From positions 186,001-250,000 of the forward strand of contig NZ_CP163439.1 of the NCBI RefSeq assembly GCF_041052385.1: a DNA stretch of 64,000 nucleotides, written 5' to 3'. Position numbers and translations under genes: made by a program. The notes beneath the pieces are model-generated. The model was not told the DNA's origin, searched no databases, and saw nothing but the letters and a program-made list of their open reading frames with translations. The stretch is from Streptomyces sp. R28 (lineage in GTDB: Bacteria; Actinomycetota; Actinomycetes; Streptomycetales; Streptomycetaceae). Within the stretch, counting starts at the first letter, position 1, and the number at the start of each line of letters is the position of its first letter. Shown one piece after another: positions 19,802-28,434 of this stretch.

Positions 19802-21367
19802 TCACCTGTGCACAGGTGAGTCCGGAAGGCCCGGTTTCGCCCCGTGCAGGGCGGGCTGTTCCAGGTCGCCCACGGTGATATGGGCCAGGACGACCTCGTA
19901 CAGGTCGCTGCCGCCGGCGAGGAGTTGCCGTTCGAGGACGGGTTCCGCGCTGCGCACGTGCTCGCGGACGGTCTGGGCGTGGACGCCGAGGGTCTGCGCG
20001 GCGCGTTCGGCGTTGCCGCCTTCGGCGATCCAGGTGCGCAGGGTGCGGCGCAGGTCCCGGGTGTCCTGCTCCAGGCGTGCGAGGAGTTCCTGCGCCCAGG
20101 TGCGCATGGCGGGCCCGGACAGCAGGTCGTACAGCGAGGCGTGAGGCACTTCCGAGGAGCCGGTGCCGGCCGGTGCGCCCGCCAGGCTCACCTGGCTGTT
20201 GAGCGCCAGGTGGACCACGGCGCGGGCGGTCAGGTCGGCGAAGTCCGCGCGCAGGAGGGCTTCCACGCGTTCCATGCGGGCGCGGACGGTGTTGCGGCTG
20301 ACGCCCAGGACCTTGGCCGCGTTCACGGCGGTGAACTCCAGGCCCAGCCGGGTGGTGGCGAGCAGTTCGGCGCGGGTGTGGTGCGGCAGGGTGTCGAGCG
20401 GGTTCAGCAGACGGGCCGTCCAGCCGCGCAGTACCGCCGGGTCGGTCAGCCGCTCGGGGTGGGTGCGTTCGGCGTAGACCGCGGCCTTGTCCGGGCGGAA
20501 GTGGGCTACGGCGAGGGCGCTCACGGCCTGCCCGTACGCGGTGGCGGTGCGGGCCAGGCTCTGCCGGGCGCTGCCGCCGATGAAGGTGCCGGGGCGTCGG
20601 CCGATCAGGGAAAGCAGTTCCTGGGCCTCGGCCTCGCCGGGCGTCACGACGATCACGTGCTCGTCCACCGCAGGGCAGAGCACGACCAGCGCCCGTTCAC
20701 CCGTCACGTCGATGCACTCGCGGGCCAGCCGGTCCCGGTCCTCGGCGGTGCCCTCGACGACGTAGACACAGGCGGTGTCGGTGTCGAGCAGTCCGGGCCA
20801 CAGTCCTGCGGCCACCCGGCGTGCGGAGACGGTGTCCTCCACCATCAGCAACTGCAGGATCGCCAGCCGCAGATCGGACGTCGCCCGCTCCAGCCGGCGT
20901 CCGGCGGCGGTCATCTCGGCCGCCTTGAGCAGGAGTTCGATCACCTGGACGGTGTGCGTGACGATGTCGGAGGTGTGCCGGTCGAAGGGCGTCTCGCGTG
21001 ACACCGCGAGGACGCCGGCCGACGACCGGTTCGGGTACGCCACCCTGACCAGGCGCAGATGGCGGCCCTGACCCTCCCAGGCGGCGGAGGCGATACGGCC
21101 GGCGGTGACGGCCGCGACGAGGTGCTCGTCCAGGGGCGCCCGCGTACCGCCGAGGAGCGTTCCGGTGTCGTCCTGCAGCGAGGCGGTGCCCTGCACGGCA
21201 TCGGCGAGCCAGGCGACGACCCGCGGGACGTCCTGCCCGGTCGGCCGCAGGTGGTCCAGCAACTCCCGCGCCCATGCCGAGGCGCCGGCGCCCCGCACCC
21301 CCGCCTGACGGACCCCGTCCTCCCTGCCAGCCACGTCGGCCTTCACCTCGTCCTGCACTTCATTCAC
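19802..21367 (-). CDS. PucR/CdaR-family helix-turn-helix regulator
   Basis: A 521-residue regulator. The N-terminal half looks like a GAF-like sensory region (about 30-150: VVAWLADAVQG to SAGVLAVSRETPFDRH). A central GGDEF-like/CdaR segment follows (VEGTAEDRDRLAREC, VVTPGEAEAQELL). The typical PucR HTH is at about 365-400 (TAVNAAKVLGVSRNTVRARMERV), and a second HTH-like repeat lies at about 455-490 (NAERAAQTLGVHAQTVREHV). Start GTG at 21367. It converges on the conservon and is divergent from GH97, so its target is not obvious; autoregulation or control of the P450 operon are both possible. Confidence 0.85.
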   Translation of the reverse strand: MNEVQDEVKADVAGREDGVRQAGVRGAGASAWARELLDHLRPTGQDVPRVVAWLADAVQGTASLQDDTGTLLGGTRAPLDEHLVAAVTAGRIASAAWEGQGRHLRLVRVAYPNRSSAGVLAVSRETPFDRHTSDIVTHTVQVIELLLKAAEMTAAGRRLERATSDLRLAILQLLMVEDTVSARRVAAGLWPGLLDTDTACVYVVEGTAEDRDRLARECIDVTGERALVVLCPAVDEHVIVVTPGEAEAQELLSLIGRRPGTFIGGSARQSLARTATAYGQAVSALAVAHFRPDKAAVYAERTHPERLTDPAVLRGWTARLLNPLDTLPHHTRAELLATTRLGLEFTAVNAAKVLGVSRNTVRARMERVEALLRADFADLTARAVVHLALNSQVSLAGAPAGTGSSEVPHASLYDLLSGPAMRTWAQELLARLEQDTRDLRRTLRTWIAEGGNAERAAQTLGVHAQTVREHVRSAEPVLERQLLAGGSDLYEVVLAHITVGDLEQPALHGAKPGLPDSPVHR

Positions 21368-21545
21368 AACATACCGCTCGGGACGTTACCTCACGCGTAC
21401 GCCGCGGTACGCCGACGTGGGCGTCGGGGACGGGTTCCCAGGATCGCGGCGGTCATCCCCGATTAGAGGTGTCGCAGCAGCCACTTCGCCGTCGTCAGCC
21501 GTCCGCGCGCCACGCTTCGAGGCGTCTGCTCCGGATCGGCGGGTC

Positions 21546-21574
21546 TTGACCCACCCTGCGTCGGCGCGTACAAC
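21546..21574 (+). promoter_or_regulatory. Housekeeping-type promoter of the GH97 gene
   Basis: TTGACC (21546-21551) and TACAAC (21569-21574) are separated by exactly 17 bp, the spacing of a vegetative sigma (HrdB-type) promoter. The start point would fall near 21581, just before the LacI-type operator at 21586-21598 and about 85 nt before the GH97 ATG. Confidence 0.7.
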
Positions 21575-21585
21575 ATTCCCCAGCA

Positions 21586-21598
21586 GAAAACGTTTACC
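21586..21598 (+). promoter_or_regulatory. LacI-family operator upstream of GH97
   Basis: GAAAACGTTTACC contains the perfect palindrome AAACGTTT with the central CG typical of LacI-family operators. The identical 13-mer recurs at 23752-23764 before the lacI-type gene. Placed just downstream of the -10, it would block transcription initiation. Confidence 0.75.
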
Positions 21599-21665
21599 GA
21601 ATGTGTCTTCCGCTCGGATCGAGCCGCGCACCGACGCGGCCCTCACGGGAGAGGTCCCCAGCTAG

Positions 21666-23651
21666 ATGAGAACTCCAGAGGACCGGGAAGAGCCCACGCC
21701 GGACAGAGTCGGCAGCCCGGTGGCACTGTCGCGCCGGGGGATGCTCAAGGGCACGGCCGTCACCGCCGGTCTGGCCGCGGCGGGGATCGGCGCCGCGCGG
21801 CCGGCCTACGCGGCGGATGACGCGGCCGTGGTGGGCGACTCGGCCGGCGCGACCGCGCGGATGGGTGGCAACGCCATCACCATGTCGGTGGTGGACGGAG
21901 CGCTGCGGTGGTCCGCCCGGCACAACGGCAAGACGGTGATCGACACATCCGTGCTGGGACTCAGGCTGAGCGACGGGACCGTCCTCGGCAGCGATGTGAC
22001 GGTGACCAGGAACCAGCACTGGACCACCCGCACCACCTGGACGCCGGTGTACGGGCGCAACGCCACCGTCACCGACCTTTACCAGGAGCAGCGCTGGAAC
22101 CTGCAGGACGCCGCCTCCGGGATCCGCTTCAGCGTCCAGATCCGCGCCTACAAGACCGGTGTCGCGCTGCGCTACGTCCTGCTCGACCAGGGCACCGCCA
22201 CCCTCTCCGACGAGCTGACGACGTTCGTCTTCCCCGACGACACCACCGTCTACAGCGCCCGCGACGAGAACGTCTACCTCCCGGTGGCCCCGGGTTCCAT
22301 ACCGGTCACCGGGACCGCCACCACGGACAACGGCCCCCTGACCGACCTGCCGCTGACCGCCACCCTCTCCGACGGGCTCATCGCCTGCGTCTGTGAGTCC
22401 TCCCGGCTGAACTTCCCGCGTCTGATGCTCAGTTCGGTCGACGGGCAGCCGGGCGCCCTGTCCGCCTTCCTGATGGAGCACACCGCCCGCGGCACCGGCC
22501 CGGTCGAGACGACCAGCACGGTCACGACCCCGTTCGCCACGCCGTGGCGCGCGCTGGTGATCGGTTCCACCCACGCCGAACTCGTCGACAACGCCGAACT
22601 CGTCCTCAACCTGGCCCCGCCCAGTGCCCTGACCGACACCTCGTGGATCAAGCCGGGCAAGGTCTTCCGCTGCGAGCTCAGCACCGCCGCGGGCCTCGCG
22701 GGCGTCGACTTCGCCGTGGCCCTGGGCCTGGAGTACATCGAGTACGACGCCGGCTGGTACGGCCCCGAGTTCAGCACCCCCGACGCGACCAGGCCGATCG
22801 CCGCCATCGACCTGCCGTCCGTCATCTCGTACGCCACGAGCAAGGACATCGGCGTCTTCCTCTACGTCAACCGGCTCGCGCTGACCGACGCGGACTCGCT
22901 CTTCGGCCTCTACAAGAGCTGGGGCGTCGCGGGCATCAAGCTCGGCTTCATCAACGACGGCACCCGGACGATGACCGACCAGATCACAGACTGGGCCGAG
23001 GCGGCCGCCAAGTACCAGTTGCTGATCGACATGCACGACGACGTCCGTCCGTTCGGCTACGAGCGCACGTACCCGAACTTCATCAGCCTGGAAGGCGTCC
23101 GGGGCAACGAGCAGTTCCCGACCGCCACGCACAACGTGACGCTGCCCTTCGCCCGCAACATCGGGGGCCCGATGGACTACACCATCTGCTACGGCCAGTC
23201 ACGCGACAAGACGACCAACGCCCACCAGATGGCGATGGCCGCGGTGTACTACCAGCCCCTCAACTTCCTCTTCTGGTACGACAAGCCGTCCAAGTACTCC
23301 AACCCCGCGAACTGGCCGGGACTGCCCTGGTTCAACGCCATCCCCACGACGTGGGACGAGAGCCGGACCCTGGCCGGGTCGATCGGCGAGTACGTGGCGG
23401 TCGCCCGCCGGGGCGGCGACACCTGGTACCTCGGGGCGATGACCAACGAGACGTCCCGGACCCTGTCGATCCCCCTGTCGTTCCTGGGCGGCGGAACCTA
23501 CACGGCGACCGTCTACGCCGACGGCACACCGGGCACCAACCCGTACCAGACCCCGGTCGTGGTCCGTACCCAGACCGTCACCTCGGAGACCACGCTGAGC
23601 GTGGCCATGGCCCCGGCGGGCGGCCAGGCAATCGTCCTGAAGCCGAGCTGA
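21666..23651 (+). CDS. Tat-exported glycoside hydrolase family 97 (alpha-glycosidase)
   Basis: A 661-residue secreted enzyme. A Tat signal (SRRGMLKGTAVTAGLAAAG, likely cleaved after AYA near residue 55) precedes the GH97 N-terminal beta-domain, a TIM barrel (VAGIKLGFINDG, LISLEGVRGNE region) and a C-terminal beta-domain. GH97 enzymes hydrolyse alpha-glucosidic or alpha-galactosidic bonds. Retaining members carry an Asp nucleophile after GIK(V/L); here Gly427 occupies that place (KLGF), which I recall as typical of the inverting, SusB-like branch, and EGVRGNE supplies Glu candidates. Substrate cannot be fixed by eye. It is paired with the downstream LacI repressor through shared operators. Confidence 0.88.
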   Translation: MRTPEDREEPTPDRVGSPVALSRRGMLKGTAVTAGLAAAGIGAARPAYAADDAAVVGDSAGATARMGGNAITMSVVDGALRWSARHNGKTVIDTSVLGLRLSDGTVLGSDVTVTRNQHWTTRTTWTPVYGRNATVTDLYQEQRWNLQDAASGIRFSVQIRAYKTGVALRYVLLDQGTATLSDELTTFVFPDDTTVYSARDENVYLPVAPGSIPVTGTATTDNGPLTDLPLTATLSDGLIACVCESSRLNFPRLMLSSVDGQPGALSAFLMEHTARGTGPVETTSTVTTPFATPWRALVIGSTHAELVDNAELVLNLAPPSALTDTSWIKPGKVFRCELSTAAGLAGVDFAVALGLEYIEYDAGWYGPEFSTPDATRPIAAIDLPSVISYATSKDIGVFLYVNRLALTDADSLFGLYKSWGVAGIKLGFINDGTRTMTDQITDWAEAAAKYQLLIDMHDDVRPFGYERTYPNFISLEGVRGNEQFPTATHNVTLPFARNIGGPMDYTICYGQSRDKTTNAHQMAMAAVYYQPLNFLFWYDKPSKYSNPANWPGLPWFNAIPTTWDESRTLAGSIGEYVAVARRGGDTWYLGAMTNETSRTLSIPLSFLGGGTYTATVYADGTPGTNPYQTPVVVRTQTVTSETTLSVAMAPAGGQAIVLKPS

Positions 23652-23751
23652 CCCAGGTCAGTCGTCGACCGCCCGGTCCGCCCGGTCCGCCCAGTCGCAC
23701 ACCCCATGGGCCTGCGGCCCCGCCCGCTTACGGCTTCGGCGAATGAGGAGA

Positions 23752-23764
23752 GAAAACGTTTACC
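23752..23764 (+). promoter_or_regulatory. Second LacI-family operator (autoregulation)
   Basis: A second exact copy of GAAAACGTTTACC, 70 bp before the GTG of the LacI-type gene. Two identical 13-mers flanking one gene pair strongly suggest they are the binding sites of the adjacent regulator. Confidence 0.75.
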
Positions 23765-23834
23765 AACGCTGTAGGAGAGTGCTTCTCCGATCGGCGGGCC
23801 CGCAAGGGCGAGCCGGTGCAGTAACGTCGGAGCA

Positions 23835-24941
23835 GTGACGGACGAGGAAGAGGGGTCGCCCACCACCCCGGGAGCGAAGAAGGCGAAGCGGAAGGGAAGG
23901 CCGACCGACAGGCCGAGCACGATCCGCGACGTCGCCGCGAAGGCCGGTGTCTCCGTAGCAACCGTTTCCCGGACGCTGGCGGGCAACTACCCGGTGTCCG
24001 CGGAAACCAGGCAGCGGGTCATGGCCGCCGTCGACTCCCTCCACTACGTCGTGAACGTCCACGCCAAGGCGCTCTCCGGACGTGTCGCCGGCCCCATCGC
24101 CCTCGTCATGCGCGACATCACCGGACCCTCCCTCGCCCACGTGGCTGCGGGAGTGGAAGAGGAGGCCGGCAGCCGAGGACGTCTCAGCCTGGTCTGCTCC
24201 ACCAAAGGTGACATCAAGCGGGAGGACGACCTCGTCCAGCTCATGCGGGAACAGCACGCGGCGGCGGTCGTCCTCGTCGGCGGCACCATGACGGACGACG
24301 CCTACTACCGCCGTATGGCCCGCTACGCCAAGGCGCTGGACTCCGCGGGATCCCGGCTGGTGCTGTGCGGCCGGCCGCCGCTGCCGGCGGGTGTGCCGGC
24401 CACGGTCGTGGACTACGACAACCGAGGCGGCGCCTTCCAGGCCGCCGCGCACCTGCTGACGGCCGGCCACCGGCGCGTCCTCTTCCTCGGCGGGGCTGCC
24501 GGCTTCAGCAGCGCGGAGGAGCGCCACCTCGGCTACATGGACGCCCTGCGCGCCCATGGCGCGCCGTACATCGAGGAGTTGGACACCACCGGGGACTACA
24601 CCAGGAAGTCGGGCTACCTGCGCACACGGGAAGCGCTGCGCACGGGAGTCGAGTTCACGGCGGTCTTCGCAGGGTCCGACGTGGTCGGACTGGGGGCCCT
24701 GGCCGCCCTGCGCGAGGCCGGTCTGCGTGTGCCACGCGACGTCTCCCTGGTCGGCTTCGACGACGTCCCCTTCGCCGCCGACCTGACTCCGGCCCTCACC
24801 ACGGTCCGGGTCCCGTACGAGGAGCTGGGCCGCACCGCCGTACGCCTCGCCCTGGAACGAGAGGTCGGTTTCGCCTCCGACAACCACGTCGTGTTGAGCA
24901 CGCAGCTCGTGATCCGGGATTCGGTGCGTACCGCGGGCTGA
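23835..24941 (+). CDS. LacI-family transcriptional repressor
   Basis: A 368-residue regulator with a basic N-terminal tail and a classic LacI HTH at about 29-50 (TIRDVAAKAGVSVATVSRTL) plus hinge (NVHAKALSG). A periplasmic-binding-protein-like effector domain follows (VVDYDNRGGAFQAAAHLL, GHRRVLFLGG, DVSLVGFDDVPFA). The GTG start at 23835 has GGAG five bases upstream. It lies just after GH97 and both carry the same operator, so it most likely represses GH97 and itself until a sugar (perhaps the GH97 product) binds. Confidence 0.92.
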   Translation: MTDEEEGSPTTPGAKKAKRKGRPTDRPSTIRDVAAKAGVSVATVSRTLAGNYPVSAETRQRVMAAVDSLHYVVNVHAKALSGRVAGPIALVMRDITGPSLAHVAAGVEEEAGSRGRLSLVCSTKGDIKREDDLVQLMREQHAAAVVLVGGTMTDDAYYRRMARYAKALDSAGSRLVLCGRPPLPAGVPATVVDYDNRGGAFQAAAHLLTAGHRRVLFLGGAAGFSSAEERHLGYMDALRAHGAPYIEELDTTGDYTRKSGYLRTREALRTGVEFTAVFAGSDVVGLGALAALREAGLRVPRDVSLVGFDDVPFAADLTPALTTVRVPYEELGRTAVRLALEREVGFASDNHVVLSTQLVIRDSVRTAG

Positions 24942-25040
24942 GAGAGGCGGTCCTGGGCGGTCACCGCGAGACCGGTGCTTCGGGCGACCGCCGCGAGGGT
25001 GACACTCACGGCACGCAGCCACCAACTCCGCGCCGCGTAC

Positions 25041-25540
25041 TCAGTGACCGACGCAGAACGTGGCGTTCGCGCGCTCCGCCTCCATGGAGATCGGGTCGAC
25101 GCGCAGGCCGTGGTCGGAGTGCAGAACGTGGCGGTCCGGGAAGGTGTACGAACGGAGCGACGACCACGCGGGATCGGCCAGTCCGGCCGTCCGGTGGAAC
25201 GTGGCGTCCTGGTCGAACGCGATGGTGCCGTCGATCGCGTCCAGCCGCAGGTTGTGGTCGTGGTGCCGCGGATAGCGGGTCGGGTCGGGTCGTTCGCCGA
25301 CTGGAAGGACACGCCCGAGCCGTCGGCCAAGCCGGGCACGAGCTTCCACAGCGAATCCGTGTAGGGGTCGAAGGGATAGGCGTCGAGGCGGCACACGTTC
25401 CCGGCGCGGCGGACGTAACGGTCCGGGTGACTGTCGGACTTGAGCCGGTTCCAGTCGGGCTTGCCGTAGTGGGTGACGAGGTTGTCGTACTCGGACGGGG
25501 GGATCGTCTTTATGGCGCAGTGCTTGGAGTTGCTCCTCAT
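25041..25540 (-). pseudogene. AbfB/CBM42 arabinose-binding beta-trefoil gene, frameshifted
   Basis: Two overlapping minus-strand frames together spell one beta-trefoil AbfB (CBM42) domain. The first frame gives SDSHPDRYVRRAGNVCRLDA and SGVSFQSANDPTR; the second continues RYPRHHDHNLRLDAIDG, ADPAWSSLRSYTFPDRHVL and DHGLRVDPISME. The join is at three tandem copies of CGGGT (25276-25290); removing one 5-bp copy restores a single frame through to the stop at 25041. AbfB domains bind arabinose side chains and are normally attached to arabinofuranosidases. No catalytic domain remains here. A sequencing error is possible but the repeat makes slippage natural. Confidence 0.65.
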
Positions 25541-25794
25541 TGCTGCACCTGACGGTGGCCGACCATGTCGCGCACGCCGCTGCCCGGGCGCCCCTGTCCG
25601 GCAGCGACCTCGGCGGGATGAGAGCGCAGCTCGTGTTCGACGCCGCTGCTGCCGTCGCCGTCCTGCTGACCACCACGGCGCTGTCGGTCTACAAGCCGCG
25701 CGGCATCACCCGGTACGGATGGCGCGTTCAGCAGCGACGAGCCGAACGTGCCGGCGGCGGAGCCATGGATACGGCGGCTCCGGCCCGAGCGTGA
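25540..25794 (+). pseudogene. C-terminal fragment of a small membrane protein (DUF2269-like)
   Basis: An 84-codon frame from TTG 25540 reads MRAQLVFDAAAAVAVLL, then TTTALSVYKPRGITRYGWR. This is the hydrophobic final helix and conserved LSVYKPRG tail of a family of small actinobacterial membrane proteins that I associate with DUF2269, from memory. The N-terminal helices are missing and the frame begins within the AbfB pseudogene, so it is probably a truncated remnant. Confidence 0.4.
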
Positions 25795-26062
25795 TCAAAC
25801 TGCCCGAGGACCGGGCCTGTGCCGCCGGCCGATGAGCAGGGGCGGCTTCGCCTCCCCGGTGACGACGCCGCCACACACTTCGACCGTCACCTCGCCGAAG
25901 GCGGCCTCCCGCAGCAGGTTGCGACAGTTGCCGGCTGCACGCGGGCCGGCGATCAGGGCGGCGCGGGCATGTGAGTGATCTGCGTGCCGCTCGGCCACCC
26001 TCCCCGAGCCCGAGTGCCCCGCCCTGCGCGGCTGCCGGGCATCGAGGGCATAGGCTCGGCGA
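25795..26062. other. Gene-poor, decayed interval
   Basis: No convincing intact gene. On the minus strand the frame ending at 25795 contains AGNCRNLLREAAFGEVTVEV, which faintly resembles the C-terminus of a methyltransferase-like protein, without any motif to confirm it. With the two pseudogenes to its left this makes about 1.1 kb (24942-26062) of apparent gene debris. Confidence 0.4.
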
Positions 26063-26683
26063 ATGGCGAAGTACTTCGACGTGCACCCCGACAACCCCCA
26101 GCCGCGCACCATCACCCAGGTCGCCGACAGCGTCCGCTCCGGTGCGCTCATCGCGTATCCGACGGACTCCTGTTATGCGCTGGGCTGCCGACTGGGCAGC
26201 CGCGACGGCATCGACCGGATCCGGACCATTCGCCGACTGGACGACCGGCACCATTTCACCCTCGTCTGCCAGGACTTCGCGCAGCTCGGCCAGTTCGTGC
26301 TGGTCGACAAGGACGTGTTCCGCGCGATCAAGGCCTCCACGCCCGGCAGCTACACCTTCATCCTGCCCGCGACGAAGGAGGTGCCGCGCATGCTCCAGCA
26401 TCCGAAGAAGAAGACGGTCGGCGTGCGCATCCCCGCCCACGTCGTCACCCAGGCGCTGCTCGCCGAGCTCGGGGAGCCGCTGTTGTCCAGCACGCTGCTG
26501 CTGCCCGACGAGGACGAGCCGATGACCCAGGGCTGGGAGATCAAGGACCGGCTGGACCATGTGCTGGACGCGGTGGTCGACTCCGGGGACTGCGGCACCG
26601 AGCCGACGACGGTGATCGACTTCTCGGGCGGCGAGGCCGAGATCGTACGCAAGGGAGCGGGCGACACGTCCCGGTTCGAGTGA
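26063..26683 (+). CDS. Sua5/YciO/YrdC-family protein (threonylcarbamoyl-AMP synthase-like)
   Basis: A 206-residue YrdC-fold protein: GALIAYPTDSCYALGCRLGS at the nucleotide/threonine site, RTIRRLDDRHHFTLVCQDF, PGSYTFILPATKEVPRML and KKKTVGVRIPAHV. Sua5/YrdC makes threonylcarbamoyl-AMP for tRNA t6A37. The KKKTVGVRIP signature, together with the short length and lack of a Sua5 C-terminal domain, places it with the YciO branch, whose role in t6A is less certain. It stands alone; a GC-rich hairpin follows it. Confidence 0.88.
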   Translation: MAKYFDVHPDNPQPRTITQVADSVRSGALIAYPTDSCYALGCRLGSRDGIDRIRTIRRLDDRHHFTLVCQDFAQLGQFVLVDKDVFRAIKASTPGSYTFILPATKEVPRMLQHPKKKTVGVRIPAHVVTQALLAELGEPLLSSTLLLPDEDEPMTQGWEIKDRLDHVLDAVVDSGDCGTEPTTVIDFSGGEAEIVRKGAGDTSRFE

Positions 26684-26739
26684 GATGAGCCGAGTGGGGG
26701 TGGTCGCGGCGCCCTGAGGCCTGCGTGCCACGATGACCT

Positions 26740-26763
26740 CGGCCCGGCCCCTCCCCCGGGCCG
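26740..26763. terminator. GC-rich hairpin after the YciO-like gene
   Basis: Perfect 8-bp stem CGGCCCGG (26740-26747) and CCGGGCCG (26756-26763) with an 8-nt loop, between the YciO-like stop and the dienelactone hydrolase start. No U-tract; plausible streptomycete-type terminator. Confidence 0.4.
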
Positions 26764-26804
26764 GCCCTCGCCTACGCCCCCACGCAGAGAGGCACGTCCC
26801 AGCC

Positions 26805-27560
26805 ATGACCGCCGTACAGGGAACCACCGTCGACCTCCCCACCGAGGACGGCACCGTCGACGCCTATCTGGCCCATCCCGCTGACGGGGAACCTCATCCG
26901 GCGGTCCTGCTCTACATGGACGCCTTCGGTCTGCGGCCCCGGCTCACCGAGATGGCGGACCGCCTCGCCGAGGCCGGGTACACGGTGCTGGTGCCCAACG
27001 TGTTCTACCGTCACGGGCGCGCTCCGGTGGTCGAGTTGCCCGAGTTCATCGATCCCGGCGCCCGGCCGGAGATCTTCGAGAACATCATGCCGATCATGCG
27101 GGCGCTGACACCCGAACGCGCGATGCGGGACGCCGGCGCCTATCTGCGCTGGCTGGCCGACTGCCCCGTGGCGGCCGACGGCCCGGTGGCGCTGACCGGC
27201 TACTGCATGGGCGCGCGGCTCTCCCTGCTCACCGCCGGCACGTACCCGGACCGGGTCGCGGCGGCGGGCGGATTCCACGGCGGACGGCTCGCGACGCAGA
27301 CGCCGGACAGCCCGCACCTGGTGGCCGGGCACATCACCGCCGAGCTGTACTTCGGCCATGCGGACCAGGACCCGTCCCTACCGGTCGAGCAGATCGAGCG
27401 CCTCGAGACCGCGCTCACCGAGGCGGGGGTCCGGCACCACTGCGAGGTCTACCCGGGGGCGGGACACGGGTTCACACAGGCCGACACCTCCGCGTACAAC
27501 GCCGAGGCGGACGAACGGCACTGGGCGGCGCTGCTCGATCTGCTGAAGCGGACGTTCTGA
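26805..27560 (+). CDS. Dienelactone hydrolase-family protein
   Basis: A 251-residue alpha/beta hydrolase of the dienelactone hydrolase family. The nucleophile elbow GYCMGA carries Cys134 instead of Ser, with Asp in FGHADQDPS and His in GAGHGFTQ completing the Cys-Asp-His triad. Canonical members open dienelactone in chloroaromatic degradation; many actinobacterial paralogues have unknown esters as substrates. The ATG at 26805 (MTAVQGTTVDLP) matches family N-termini; the longer frame from 26733 adds non-homologous residues. It converges on the HAD gene 13 bp away. Confidence 0.9.
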   Translation: MTAVQGTTVDLPTEDGTVDAYLAHPADGEPHPAVLLYMDAFGLRPRLTEMADRLAEAGYTVLVPNVFYRHGRAPVVELPEFIDPGARPEIFENIMPIMRALTPERAMRDAGAYLRWLADCPVAADGPVALTGYCMGARLSLLTAGTYPDRVAAAGGFHGGRLATQTPDSPHLVAGHITAELYFGHADQDPSLPVEQIERLETALTEAGVRHHCEVYPGAGHGFTQADTSAYNAEADERHWAALLDLLKRTF

Positions 27561-27573
27561 GCCGCTCCACCAC

Positions 27574-28212
27574 TCAAGCCGCGGCATCCCCGTAAGACCC
27601 GGACACGAAGGCCAGGATGTGCGGGACCGCCTCGCGGAGCGTGACGAAGTGGCGATGCACGCCCTCCACCGCGAACGCGGCGTTCACGCCCCACACCGTC
27701 ATCCCCGCGCGCAGCCCGGACTGCACACCCGAGGGGGCGTCCTCGATGACCAGGCAGTCTCCCGGCTCGGCAGCCAGCCGCGCGGCGGCCCGCGCATACG
27801 GCACGGGAGACGGCTTGCCCTCCTCGACCGCGGCCGCGTCCACGATCACGTCCGGCACCGGCAGGCCCGTCCGCAGGAACCGGCCGCGCACCCGGTGCTC
27901 GTAGTTCGACGTCACGAGCGCCCAGGACCCCGGTGGCAGGCCGTGCAGCAGCTCCGAGGCGCCGTCGAAAGCCGCGTAGACGCCGGACCGGACGTCGTCG
28001 TCCTCCAGCTCGTGCAGCGTGGCCAGGCACTCGCGCGGATCGTGGTCCGCAGCGACTTGGCTGAACGTCTCCATCGGCCGCGTCCGCAGGGCTACCTGGT
28101 AGACCTCCTCCGCATCCAGCCCGTACCGCTCCGCCCAGGTTGCCCAGACCCGGCGCTGGTTGCTCACCGCGTCGATCAACGTGCCGTCGACATCGAACAG
28201 TACGTACTTCAT
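27574..28212 (-). CDS. HAD-superfamily phosphatase
   Basis: A 212-residue HAD hydrolase (beta-phosphoglucomutase/phosphoglycolate phosphatase-like). Motif I is FDVDGTLIDA at the N-terminus, motif II is LVTSNYEHR, the Lys is in EEGKPSPVPY and motif IV is CLVIEDAPSGVQSGLRAGM. The helical cap lies between motifs I and II. The ATG at 28212 places motif I at residue 6 as usual; an upstream GTG would add a short tail. Specific substrate unknown. Confidence 0.88.
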   Translation of the reverse strand: MKYVLFDVDGTLIDAVSNQRRVWATWAERYGLDAEEVYQVALRTRPMETFSQVAADHDPRECLATLHELEDDDVRSGVYAAFDGASELLHGLPPGSWALVTSNYEHRVRGRFLRTGLPVPDVIVDAAAVEEGKPSPVPYARAAARLAAEPGDCLVIEDAPSGVQSGLRAGMTVWGVNAAFAVEGVHRHFVTLREAVPHILAFVSGSYGDAAA

Positions 28213-28434
28213 ACGGCCTGGCCGGCCCGGTTCACTGGTCACGCATCGATCATGCCAGGCAGCGGACAGACGGCTGCGGGCGTGGTGACGCCGAGGTGGC
28301 GGCTTGCTGCAACAAGGTGCCTTCGGGGGCGGTGCCCAGCATGGCGCCGTGGTGTCGTCGGCCCGCCACCGGCAACCTGCTGGACTGAGGGGCGCGCGTC
28401 CGATCGCACAACGAGAGCAGCCGGGAGATCCGAG

